DNA of 10,183 nucleotides from Anaerolineaceae bacterium UBA5311 (lineage in GTDB: Bacteria; Chloroflexota; Anaerolineae; Anaerolineales; Anaerolineaceae), in assembly GCA_002411175.1 (NCBI GenBank), contig DHRN01000078.1, positions 31,577 to 41,759 of the forward strand. The letters run 5' to 3'. The notes under the pieces are model-generated. The model searched no databases, was not told the DNA's origin, and saw only the letters and a list, made by a program, of their open reading frames with translations. Position 1 is the stretch's first letter. Every line of letters begins with the position of its first letter. Below are positions 1 through 5,676 of this stretch, piece after piece. A program made the position numbers and the translations under genes.

Positions 1-17
1 AATCAAAATTGTATGCT

Positions 18-1367
18 TTACACACCCACCGTCTGGCTCTGCAGCTGACCTTTGAGCTGCATAATCTGCTTGCGCGTACGGTCATCGGTTTCAACCAACC
101 CGGCAATCTTATCGCAGGCATACATGACCGTAGTGTGGTCTCTTCCGCCCAGTTCTTCCCCAATCCTCGGCAGCGAAAGCTCGCCCATATCGCGCATTAA
201 ATACATCGCCACCTGGCGGGGAAAAGCCACATCCCTCGCCCGGCTTCGCCCGGTAAGACTGCCCAGGCTTACATTAAAAAATTCGGAGACCACTTCGAGC
301 ACAGTTTTCGGGGTTATACTGCTGGGTTGGGGCACAAAATCAGCCAATGCGTGTTCGGTCATCTGCAAGGTCAGTTCCTGTCCGCTCAGCTGCGAAAAAG
401 CCAAAACGCGGTTCCAGGCGCCTTCCAGTTCGCGCACGTTGGTCTGGATCAGTTTGGCAATCCGTTCGATCACCTCTTCGGGGACATACATGCTCAGCTT
501 TTCAGCTTTACTGTGCAAAATAGCCAGCCGGGTTTCATAATCCGGCGCCTGCATATCCACGGTCAGTCCCCATTCAAAGCGAGAGCGCAGGCGTTCTTCC
601 AACGTACTCATCGCTTTGGGCGAACGGTCTGAAGTCATCACGATCTGTTTGTCCTGCCCATAGAGAGCATTAAAGGTATGGAAAAATTCTTCCTGGGTCG
701 AGTCTTTGCCGGCAATGAACTGGATATCATCGATCAACAGAACATCCACCTGGCGATATTTTTCTCTAAACGCGGCTGTGGTCTTGGTGCGGATGGCATG
801 CACCAGGTCGTTGGTGAACTCTTCGGATGAAATGTACAACACCTGCTTGCCCTGCTCCAAAACGGCATTGCCGATGGCATGCAGCATATGCGTTTTGCCC
901 AAACCGACACCGCTGTAAATAAAAAGCGGGTTATACGCACGGGCGGGGTTTTCCGCGACAGCCTGGCAGGCAGCGTGAGCCAACCGATTTGCCGAACCGA
1001 CTACGAAATTGTCAAAGCGATAGCGGGAGTTAAGGTGTGTATCGTAATTTTCCGTTTCAACAGGTTTGGGGGGCTTGGGCGCGGATACAGCCTCTTCCGC
1101 CACCTCCACCTGCGGGGCAGCCCAGACCTTGAATTCCACGCTCACCGGTCGCGCCATCATGCCGGTTAGTTTGTTGACCACGGTGCTCTTAAGCCGGCTG
1201 TCCAGCCAGTCACAAGCGTAGGCATTACCGGTTCCCAGTGAAAAAGTCCCCGAATCGTCTTCATAGGAGATCAATTGAGTATTCTTCACCCAGGTATCAA
1301 AAGAAGCTTTGCTAAGCTCCATTTGTAATTGTCCGATTGTTGCTTGCCATGCTTGTTGGGCATTCAT
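18..1367 (-). CDS. dnaA: Chromosomal replication initiator protein DnaA
   Basis: DnaA is the AAA+ ATPase that binds and opens the replication origin and loads the helicase. The start chosen here (ATG at 1367) gives 449 aa, a normal family length. Visible parts: domain I (about 1-75), a short acidic/Pro/Lys-rich linker (about 77-105), then the AAA+ core with Walker A GVGLGKT (153-159), Walker B LLIDD (D213, D214), sensor 1 IVMTSD (242-247), box VII LRSRF (likely Arg finger R263) and sensor 2 NVRELEG (R312). The C-terminal DNA-binding domain has the signature GGRDHTTV (R409, D410, H411, T412, T413). No key residue is missing. A GTG start at 1406 would add 13 residues, but only the ATG has a Shine-Dalgarno sequence (GGGAG, 8 nt spacing). 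The next gene downstream is outside the window, so an adjacent dnaN cannot be checked. Identity is very secure; the start is likely. Confidence 0.98.
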   Translation of the reverse strand: MNAQQAWQATIGQLQMELSKASFDTWVKNTQLISYEDDSGTFSLGTGNAYACDWLDSRLKSTVVNKLTGMMARPVSVEFKVWAAPQVEVAEEAVSAPKPPKPVETENYDTHLNSRYRFDNFVVGSANRLAHAACQAVAENPARAYNPLFIYSGVGLGKTHMLHAIGNAVLEQGKQVLYISSEEFTNDLVHAIRTKTTAAFREKYRQVDVLLIDDIQFIAGKDSTQEEFFHTFNALYGQDKQIVMTSDRSPKAMSTLEERLRSRFEWGLTVDMQAPDYETRLAILHSKAEKLSMYVPEEVIERIAKLIQTNVRELEGAWNRVLAFSQLSGQELTLQMTEHALADFVPQPSSITPKTVLEVVSEFFNVSLGSLTGRSRARDVAFPRQVAMYLMRDMGELSLPRIGEELGGRDHTTVMYACDKIAGLVETDDRTRKQIMQLKGQLQSQTVGV

Positions 1368-1415
1368 GCTTTCAACTCCCTGTTCCTCAATCAGTTTCTC
1401 TAACACCGACGGTAA

Positions 1416-1425
1416 ATCACGTGAT
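1416..1425. repeat. 10-bp perfect palindrome ATCACGTGAT before dnaA
   Basis: ATCACGTGAT reads the same on both strands. It lies in the presumed 5' untranslated leader of dnaA, 48 nt before the preferred ATG and 9 nt before the alternative GTG. It could be a dimeric regulator site, but a single 10-bp palindrome can also occur by chance. Confidence 0.4.
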
Positions 1426-1486
1426 CGGTTTGATAAATCGATTCACTCAAAGAATTTCAGATTCGTCATGGTAAGTGAATGACCAA

Positions 1487-1495
1487 ATTCTATCA
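1487..1495 (-). promoter_or_regulatory. Candidate extended -10 box for dnaA
   Basis: Read on the minus strand, the sequence TGATAGAAT is a TGN extended -10 followed by TAGAAT (5 of 6 to TATAAT). Transcription would begin near 1480 and give a leader of roughly 113 nt. No good -35 hexamer is present at 17 nt, which is tolerable for an extended -10 promoter. The outermost arm of the nested inverted repeat (1511-1521) falls where RNA polymerase would contact the -35 region, so a protein bound there could repress. Confidence 0.35.
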
Positions 1496-1510
1496 TCTCA
1501 ATCGCCCGAT

Positions 1511-1623
1511 TTAGGGTTTAGTGTCTTAAAATGTTTGAATTCTTTAAGGTTTGCTTAATACTGATTTTTTCTTGTGAAGCAAACCTTAAATCCCCAGGAT
1601 AGACCGATTGTTCTAAACCCTAA
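1511..1623. repeat. Outer 11-bp inverted repeat of nested dyad (TTAGGGTTTAG / CTAAACCCTAA)
   Basis: TTAGGGTTTAG at 1511-1521 is the exact reverse complement of CTAAACCCTAA at 1613-1623. Its centre, 1567, almost coincides with that of the inner repeat (1566.5). Both repeats contain the 9-mer AAACCYTAA, giving four sites at 1511-1519, 1544-1552, 1581-1589 and 1615-1623, in the order minus, minus, plus, plus. Start-to-start spacings are 33, 37 and 34 bp. Confidence 0.8.
1543..1590. repeat. Inner 14-bp perfect inverted repeat upstream of dnaA
   Basis: TTTAAGGTTTGCTT at 1543-1556 is the exact reverse complement of AAGCAAACCTTAAA at 1577-1590, with a 20-nt T-rich spacer. As RNA it could form a 14-bp AT-rich stem, but no U-tract follows on either side, so it is not a convincing terminator. 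As DNA it is a dyad-symmetric binding element. It is nested inside the outer repeat. Confidence 0.85.
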
Positions 1624-1765
1624 TTAGCAGAATAAACACAGCGGTCACACCCGCATATATGGGTTTTATTTGGTAATGTTCAACTATTTTTCCCACTATT
1701 AGGGGTGTCGAGCAAGCCTGAACCGAGCTTCAATAAGTGGCTTTTCACAGGATAGTGATTCAAGA

Positions 1766-1786
1766 ATTGGAATTAACTTTTCCAAT
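1766..1786 (-). terminator. Weak hairpin just after the flavoprotein gene
   Basis: ATTGGAA (1766-1772) and TTCCAAT (1780-1786) form a 7-bp stem with a 7-nt loop, 30 nt past the stop codon of the flavoprotein gene. The stem has only two GC pairs, and the following minus-strand sequence has a poor T-run. It may be a weak terminator separating that gene from dnaA; if it does not work, read-through into dnaA is possible. Confidence 0.25.
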
Positions 1787-1816
1787 ATCCTTAAGACTAC
1801 ACGCTAAAGCCTATTT

Positions 1817-3124
1817 TTACTGATCCATCAATTTTGCAGCCCGCCTGCCTATTTCAACGGCAAAATTGGTTCCCCGGTCCCAGGGGTACACCTGGCTCAT
1901 GCTGGCAAACCAGAGCCCCTCAATGGGGGTTTTCAACGCCGGGACATTTTTGCTATGGTCCAGCAGTGGGATCGGTTGGGCGTAACCGGTCTTGCTCAAC
2001 CAGGAATTTTTAACCCAGCTCTCATCAAACTCCGGATTAATCTTTTTGAGATGGGGTAAAAACTCAGCCAGCAGCTCTTCCTTGCTCTTGCTGAAGTTGG
2101 CGTGGCTGCTTTCGAGGTAATCGCCGATATAGATGATGTGATCTCCACCAAAATATTCGGGCTTGAGGAAATTTGTATGCTCCACCAGCGAGAGGAAAGG
2201 ATACCCGGCTTGCTTGGGGATGTTATACCAATAATACCCATCAGGGGAAAGCGGATGCTTAAGCGAGATCGTCATCACTACAGCGCCCATATGGTTTAGC
2301 TTCAACAGCTCACCCAGGTAGTCAGCTGGCAATTCGGGAGCCAATTTTGCCATCAACCCCGGCGAGAGCGTCACCAGCACCTGGTCGAAACGTTCCGGTG
2401 TCTGATCTTTCAGGTTCACAGTTAGCCCACCCGCCGAAGCTTTTTCGATGCGCTCAACAGCTGACTTGTAACGGATCTGAACGCCGTCATCCAGCAGCCT
2501 CTGGGCGAATTTGTCTGCGAATCTCTGAAAACCTCCTGCGAAAGTGCCCAACCTGGTGGTGCGGACGTGCAGCCGCGCCCACATCCATGCCATGTTGACC
2601 TTATCAGCCCAATTTTCGCCAAATTTGCCATCCAACATTGGCTTCCACATGCTTTCGAAGACCGTATTGCCAGCCCACTTGCGCATCCAGGCGTCGGTGG
2701 TCACTTTTTCGAGTGGTTTCCAATTCATCGTGAAACGTAAATAAAGCCCCACAAGCCCAAAGCGAATCTTGTTGAGCCCCCAACCCAAGCCTGGATACAT
2801 AATCGCAGCTGGAATCGAATCGAACGGATAAAATTTGCCCTTGTGATACATCACGCTGATTGGTTTCGGGAACATCACCTGGTCTGACCAGCCCAATTCT
2901 TCAATCAGTCCCAGTAGATGCGCATCGCTTTGGAACCAATGGTGGTAAAACCGTTCGACAGACCAATCCCAACCCGGCTCTTTGAACCCAGAGGCGAGCC
3001 CCCCGGGCACGTCACTGGCTTCAAATATGGTCACATCGTGACCGAGTTTCCGCAAATCAAACGCGGCGCTCAAGCCGGCAAATCCGGCTCCGATCACGGC
3101 AATTTTTCGCTTGTTTTCTGTCAT
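1817..3124 (-). CDS. FAD/NAD(P)-dependent oxidoreductase, amine-oxidase / protoporphyrinogen-oxidase-like flavoprotein
   Basis: A 435-aa flavoprotein of the amine oxidase superfamily. The N-terminus has a Rossmann dinucleotide-binding fold: GAGFAG (12-17) after a hydrophobic strand, E35 at the end of the second strand to hold the ribose, then GGLASG (41-46). The C-terminus has the matching FAD-contact segment GLWFASMSQVYPWDRGTN (403-420). The middle is aromatic-rich and shows no recognisable catalytic motif, so the substrate is unknown. Relatives include protoporphyrinogen oxidases, carotenoid desaturases and sugar-nucleotide mutases, so annotation as a heme enzyme would be unsafe. No signal peptide or membrane segment is evident. 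The start has a good ribosome site (GAGGA, about 5 nt before the ATG). It lies 17 nt behind the flippase-like gene on the same strand with no promoter between, so the two are probably co-transcribed and may act on the same lipid or glycolipid. Fold assignment is firm; function is open. Confidence 0.88.
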   Translation of the reverse strand: MTENKRKIAVIGAGFAGLSAAFDLRKLGHDVTIFEASDVPGGLASGFKEPGWDWSVERFYHHWFQSDAHLLGLIEELGWSDQVMFPKPISVMYHKGKFYPFDSIPAAIMYPGLGWGLNKIRFGLVGLYLRFTMNWKPLEKVTTDAWMRKWAGNTVFESMWKPMLDGKFGENWADKVNMAWMWARLHVRTTRLGTFAGGFQRFADKFAQRLLDDGVQIRYKSAVERIEKASAGGLTVNLKDQTPERFDQVLVTLSPGLMAKLAPELPADYLGELLKLNHMGAVVMTISLKHPLSPDGYYWYNIPKQAGYPFLSLVEHTNFLKPEYFGGDHIIYIGDYLESSHANFSKSKEELLAEFLPHLKKINPEFDESWVKNSWLSKTGYAQPIPLLDHSKNVPALKTPIEGLWFASMSQVYPWDRGTNFAVEIGRRAAKLMDQ

Positions 3125-3141
3125 GATTTCCTCATCTCTGG

Positions 3142-4182
3142 CTATCCATCCTGCCTGGCGTCTTTTTGTTTATATTCATCCTGGAGAGTCTCGAGATCGC
3201 TGGTCAGGCTGATGCCTTCCTTCACAAAGAAGAAAGCCCCGACTACAGTGACCGGAAGCCACAAGGCTGCCCGCAGCAATAAAGCATAACTTAGCGCGTT
3301 TTCCGGGTTGACCCCAAACACTTCCATCATCGATTTAGTCGCCGCGTCAAAAGTTCCCAACCCACCAGGTGCGGCTGGCACCAGGAGCACAAGGTTCACA
3401 ATTCCAACAATGAGCAGCAGGCTCTGATAGGTCAGATCCAGCCTCATCGCCCTCATCACTCCCCAATACAAACCTGCTTCCACCACCCAAATCAATACCG
3501 ACTGGAACATGACCAAAAGCGACTGCACCGGCGAATGCAGCACCTGCAGCCCATCGGCAAACTTATGGATGATGCCGCTCAGCGGTTCCCTGAGTTTTCC
3601 CGGGACAAGATGCTTAATCACCCATTCGCTCACCTTGTTCATCTTTTCAGGCAAAAATACCATGCCAATGAACACCAACAGGATCAGCCCAAAAACCAGC
3701 CCGACCCAAAATGCACTTGTTTCGATGATGTCAACCCATTGGCTGTTTGGCGCAAAACTGGTCAGCTGTCCCAGGTTGAGCAGCACCAATGCGAGGATGG
3801 CGATCCCGTCAAACAGATGTTCAACGATAATCGTTGCCAACGAAGCCGAAATTGGCACATTCTCATTTTTCCGCAGCAGTACCGCGCGCAAGAGGTCTCC
3901 TGCTCGTGCCGGGTAAATATTGTTTGCCATGTACCCGGCTGAGAGGATCGAGAAGAGCTTTTGGATCGGAACTGATTTCATAGGAGAGAGCAAGACCCGC
4001 CACCGCCAGGTACGAACGAACAGCGCGATAAAGTAAAAGCCAATTCCCAGGGCGACAAAAGCGAGGTTGGCGCTGGTCAGCTGTTCCCAGACCAGGGCGA
4101 AATCGACCTTGCGGAAAGCCAGCCACAAAAAAACTGCGCTAATAATTAGCCCCAGCCATACATGCCACCGTTTTATCTTCAT
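3142..4182 (-). CDS. Flippase-like integral membrane protein, LPG_synthase_TM (UPF0104/YbhN) family
   Basis: A 346-aa polytopic membrane protein with about eight hydrophobic segments, the first near residues 8-23 and the last near 303-320, ending in a charged cytoplasmic-type tail. It matches the lysylphosphatidylglycerol-synthase transmembrane family (the membrane half of MprF without its synthase domain). Characteristic parts are NNIYPARAGDLLRA (87-100), the EHLFDG segment (121-126) and PAAPGGLGTFDA (269-280). Members are thought to flip or export lipid-linked molecules and often sit beside glycosyltransferases or lipid-modifying enzymes. The substrate here is unknown, but the flavoprotein gene 17 nt downstream suggests a shared lipid pathway. 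The ATG at 4182 precedes the first membrane helix directly, and no later in-frame ATG would keep that helix. There is no well-spaced Shine-Dalgarno; a TACAAT box ends 7 nt before the ATG, suggesting a leaderless mRNA. Confidence 0.88.
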   Translation of the reverse strand: MKIKRWHVWLGLIISAVFLWLAFRKVDFALVWEQLTSANLAFVALGIGFYFIALFVRTWRWRVLLSPMKSVPIQKLFSILSAGYMANNIYPARAGDLLRAVLLRKNENVPISASLATIIVEHLFDGIAILALVLLNLGQLTSFAPNSQWVDIIETSAFWVGLVFGLILLVFIGMVFLPEKMNKVSEWVIKHLVPGKLREPLSGIIHKFADGLQVLHSPVQSLLVMFQSVLIWVVEAGLYWGVMRAMRLDLTYQSLLLIVGIVNLVLLVPAAPGGLGTFDAATKSMMEVFGVNPENALSYALLLRAALWLPVTVVGAFFFVKEGISLTSDLETLQDEYKQKDARQDG

Positions 4183-4189
4183 GCCCTCG

Positions 4190-4195
4190 ATTGTA
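4190..4195 (-). promoter_or_regulatory. Candidate -10 box (TACAAT) of a leaderless promoter for the flippase-like gene
   Basis: On the minus strand TACAAT (5 of 6 to consensus) is followed by exactly 7 nt and then the ATG, so transcription would begin at or next to the start codon. No convincing -35 is seen. The same geometry occurs at the DUF951 gene. The rest of the 4183-4439 gap shows no clear terminator, RNA gene or coding sequence. Confidence 0.4.
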
Positions 4196-4439
4196 CCTTA
4201 CTAACGAGAGATGTACCCGTTGTTGTCCGCAGTCTGCCCGTGTGTTGCTAATGCCTTAATCGTGCTTTTACCATTTTTATTTGGATTGTGCGGGGCTGTT
4301 TCTTCTTAACTCTTATAATTCTCCCCCCGATATAAAATCATTAAGCAGGAAATGGCGTCTCACCCACAAAGGCGCGCAGGAATAGTTGCTCATGCCGGTG
4401 GGGCTGCTCCGGGCTTGCCAGTTCAGGATGTCTGCGTGA

Positions 4440-4637
4440 TTAACCCACGCTCTCTTTCGGAAAGTGCTTTTTCATCCTGCGCTGCAAATCCCGCCTCGAT
4501 AAAAACACCTTATGTCCGCAGGTCAGGCAAACCAGCCCAATATCAGCACCTATGCGCACCACCTCCCAGTCATATCCCCCGCAAGGGTGCGCCTTGCGCA
4601 AGCGCACTTTATCTCCAACCATGACTTCTGCAAACAT
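4440..4637 (-). CDS. DUF951 family small protein (YyzM-like)
   Basis: A 65-aa protein that fits the DUF951 family known from Bacillus YyzM and many Firmicutes. It shows the family landmarks: an N-terminal GDKVRLRKAHPCGG (8-21), a tryptophan (W24), R-G-AD-I around 28-33, then CLTCGHKV (37-44) and a basic C-terminus RRDLQRRMKK (48-57). C19, C37 and C40, with nearby histidines H17 and H42, could bind zinc, although no function is established for the family. Length is typical. The gene is divergent from the M50 protease gene. The start is supported by a perfect TATAAT whose last base lies 7 nt before the ATG, with no Shine-Dalgarno, so the message is probably leaderless. An alternative start at M6 has no better support. 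In Firmicutes this family is often encoded close to the origin, which agrees with dnaA being about 3 kb away here. Confidence 0.85.
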   Translation of the reverse strand: MFAEVMVGDKVRLRKAHPCGGYDWEVVRIGADIGLVCLTCGHKVFLSRRDLQRRMKKHFPKESVG

Positions 4638-4643
4638 GTTGTC

Positions 4644-4666
4644 GATTATAACGCCGTGTTATAATC
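4644..4666. promoter_or_regulatory. 23-bp dyad carrying back-to-back -10 boxes for DUF951 and M50 genes
   Basis: GATTATAAC (4644-4652) and GTTATAATC (4658-4666) are perfect 9-bp inverted arms around the 5-nt spacer GCCGT. Each arm holds a perfect TATAAT: on the minus strand at 4650-4645 for the DUF951 gene (start site near 4638) and on the plus strand at 4660-4665 for the M50 gene (start near 4672, leader about 32 nt). The -35 matches are poor on both sides (plus strand best: TTGTCG at 4639-4644, spacing 15). The element can be read as a symmetric bidirectional promoter, an operator, or both. Confidence 0.6.
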
Positions 4667-4703
4667 CCTGGTTGTCACATACAATCACAACCCGGAAAAC
4701 CCG

Positions 4704-5348
4704 ATGTTAAACCTTAACCCAGCCACCCTGATAGCGCGACTGATCACCCTTGTTATCGCTCTGACCGTGCACGAATTTTCGCACGCGTATTTTGCCACCC
4801 GCTTTGGCGATGACACCCCCAGGCGTGCCGGACGACTCACGCTCAACCCCTTGGCTCACCTCGACCCAATTGGCTCATTGATGCTCATCCTTGTTGGTTT
4901 CGGCTGGGCAAAACCCGTGCCAATCAACCCGTATGTTATTCGCCAAAATAATAAAGCCGGTGTGATGATCACCTCCATCGCCGGTCCACTCTCCAACCTC
5001 GCGCTGGCACTGCTCGCCGCCATCCCTTTACGCCTTGGTCTCTTCCCGACAACCTACCAGGTGAGCGGTATCATGCCCACACCAGGCTATTTCTTAATTG
5101 AGTTCATTTACACCAACGTCGCCCTGTTCCTCTTTAACATGCTTCCACTCGCGCCGCTCGACGGCGAAAAGGTGCTCGAATTCCTGCTTCCGCGCTCCTG
5201 GCAGGGCGTTTTGCAGGGCATCCGCCAGTACGGTCCCTTTATACTCCTGGGGCTGGTCTTTTTGGGTCCTTATATTGGATTTGACTTTTTCGGAGTGGTC
5301 ATTCGCAGACCCCTCATGGCGATCGTGGGCTTCCTGATCGGCAGCTGA
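4704..5348 (+). CDS. Site-2-protease family intramembrane zinc metalloprotease (peptidase M50)
   Basis: A 214-aa integral membrane protease of the M50 family, which cuts substrate proteins inside or near the membrane. The zinc site is complete: HEFSH at 23-27 in the first hydrophobic segment and the third ligand D153 in the N(145)MLPLAPLDG(154) motif of a later helix. Between them lie the family-typical LNPLAHLDPIGS (48-59) and the turn WAKPVPINP (68-76). About five to six membrane helices fit the sequence, and there is no PDZ or CBS domain, so it is the short form of the family. The substrate cannot be told; there is no sigma or anti-sigma factor nearby. It is first in a pair with the GIY-YIG gene 9 nt downstream and is transcribed from the divergent dyad promoter at 4644-4666. 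Ribosome binding is weak (GGA about 10 nt before the ATG). Confidence 0.95.
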   Translation: MLNLNPATLIARLITLVIALTVHEFSHAYFATRFGDDTPRRAGRLTLNPLAHLDPIGSLMLILVGFGWAKPVPINPYVIRQNNKAGVMITSIAGPLSNLALALLAAIPLRLGLFPTTYQVSGIMPTPGYFLIEFIYTNVALFLFNMLPLAPLDGEKVLEFLLPRSWQGVLQGIRQYGPFILLGLVFLGPYIGFDFFGVVIRRPLMAIVGFLIGS

Positions 5349-5357
5349 CCTCCTGTC

Positions 5358-5660
5358 ATGGCTTACTATGTTTATATCATCCAGTGTGCAAACAATCACT
5401 TTTACACTGGCTGGAGCACCGACCCGCTGCGCCGGTTAAAACAACACAACGCCGGCAAAGGCTCCCGTTACACGCGCGTGTACGGACCCTGCGAACTTGT
5501 CTATGCGGAAGAAGTTGCCGATATGAGCTGCGCGTTAAAGCGCGAATTCAGAGTGAAAAAGCTGACACATCCTCAAAAGCACCGATTGATTGCGAATGAA
5601 CAGCTAAACTGCCTTGTCAGGTTGATTGGGACGGCAGATTCTTTGCCGCCTCCGGAATAG
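5358..5660 (+). CDS. GIY-YIG nuclease-fold small protein (UPF0213/YhbQ-like)
   Basis: A 100-aa single-domain GIY-YIG protein. The N-terminal motif reads YVYII (4-8) with FYTG (15-18) standing for YIG. It is followed by the catalytic-type arginine region RRLKQHN (25-31) and the family glutamate in LKREFRVKKL (E63). This is the size and layout of the stand-alone UPF0213 group, whose cellular role is mostly unresolved; DNA-repair-type nuclease activity is suggested by fold only. It has none of the extra domains of homing endonucleases or UvrC, so it need not be mobile. The ATG is 9 nt after the M50 stop and has no Shine-Dalgarno, so translation is probably coupled to the protease gene. The gene ends 16 nt from the 3' end of the convergent LysM gene, with no clear terminator between them. 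Confidence 0.92.
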   Translation: MAYYVYIIQCANNHFYTGWSTDPLRRLKQHNAGKGSRYTRVYGPCELVYAEEVADMSCALKREFRVKKLTHPQKHRLIANEQLNCLVRLIGTADSLPPPE

Positions 5661-5676
5661 TATGCGTAAAAAACGG

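Larger units (their letters stand above)
1368..1816. other. Non-coding dnaA upstream region, candidate dnaA control region/oriC
   Basis: This 449-nt stretch between the stop of the flavoprotein gene and the dnaA start has no convincing coding sequence. It is AT-rich, mainly between about 1510 and 1625. It contains two nested inverted repeats, a candidate extended -10 box for dnaA, a 10-bp palindrome and a weak hairpin, each listed separately. Noncoding DNA beside dnaA is often the bacterial origin, so an oriC role is plausible. However, I find no perfect or one-mismatch copy of TTATCCACA. The best match to the relaxed form TTWTNCACA is CTTTTCACA at 1741-1749, with one mismatch. The origin role is therefore inferred from position and symmetry only. 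Confidence 0.5.

Noticed and set aside
1645..1671. Plus-strand ACCC/GGGT hairpin followed by TTTATTT, resembling a terminator.
   Set aside because: The stem is four to five pairs and no plus-strand gene ends here.
4352..4624. A 90-codon plus-strand frame opposite the DUF951 gene, with a TATAAT at 4314-4319 upstream.
   Set aside because: Its translation resembles no family I know, while the opposite strand encodes a clear DUF951 protein. The lone TATAAT has no -35; an antisense RNA is possible but unsupported.
5358..5660. GIY-YIG protein as a homing endonuclease or sign of a mobile intron.
   Set aside because: It is a short single-domain UPF0213-type protein in an operon-like position, with no DNA-binding extension, intron boundaries or disrupted host gene.
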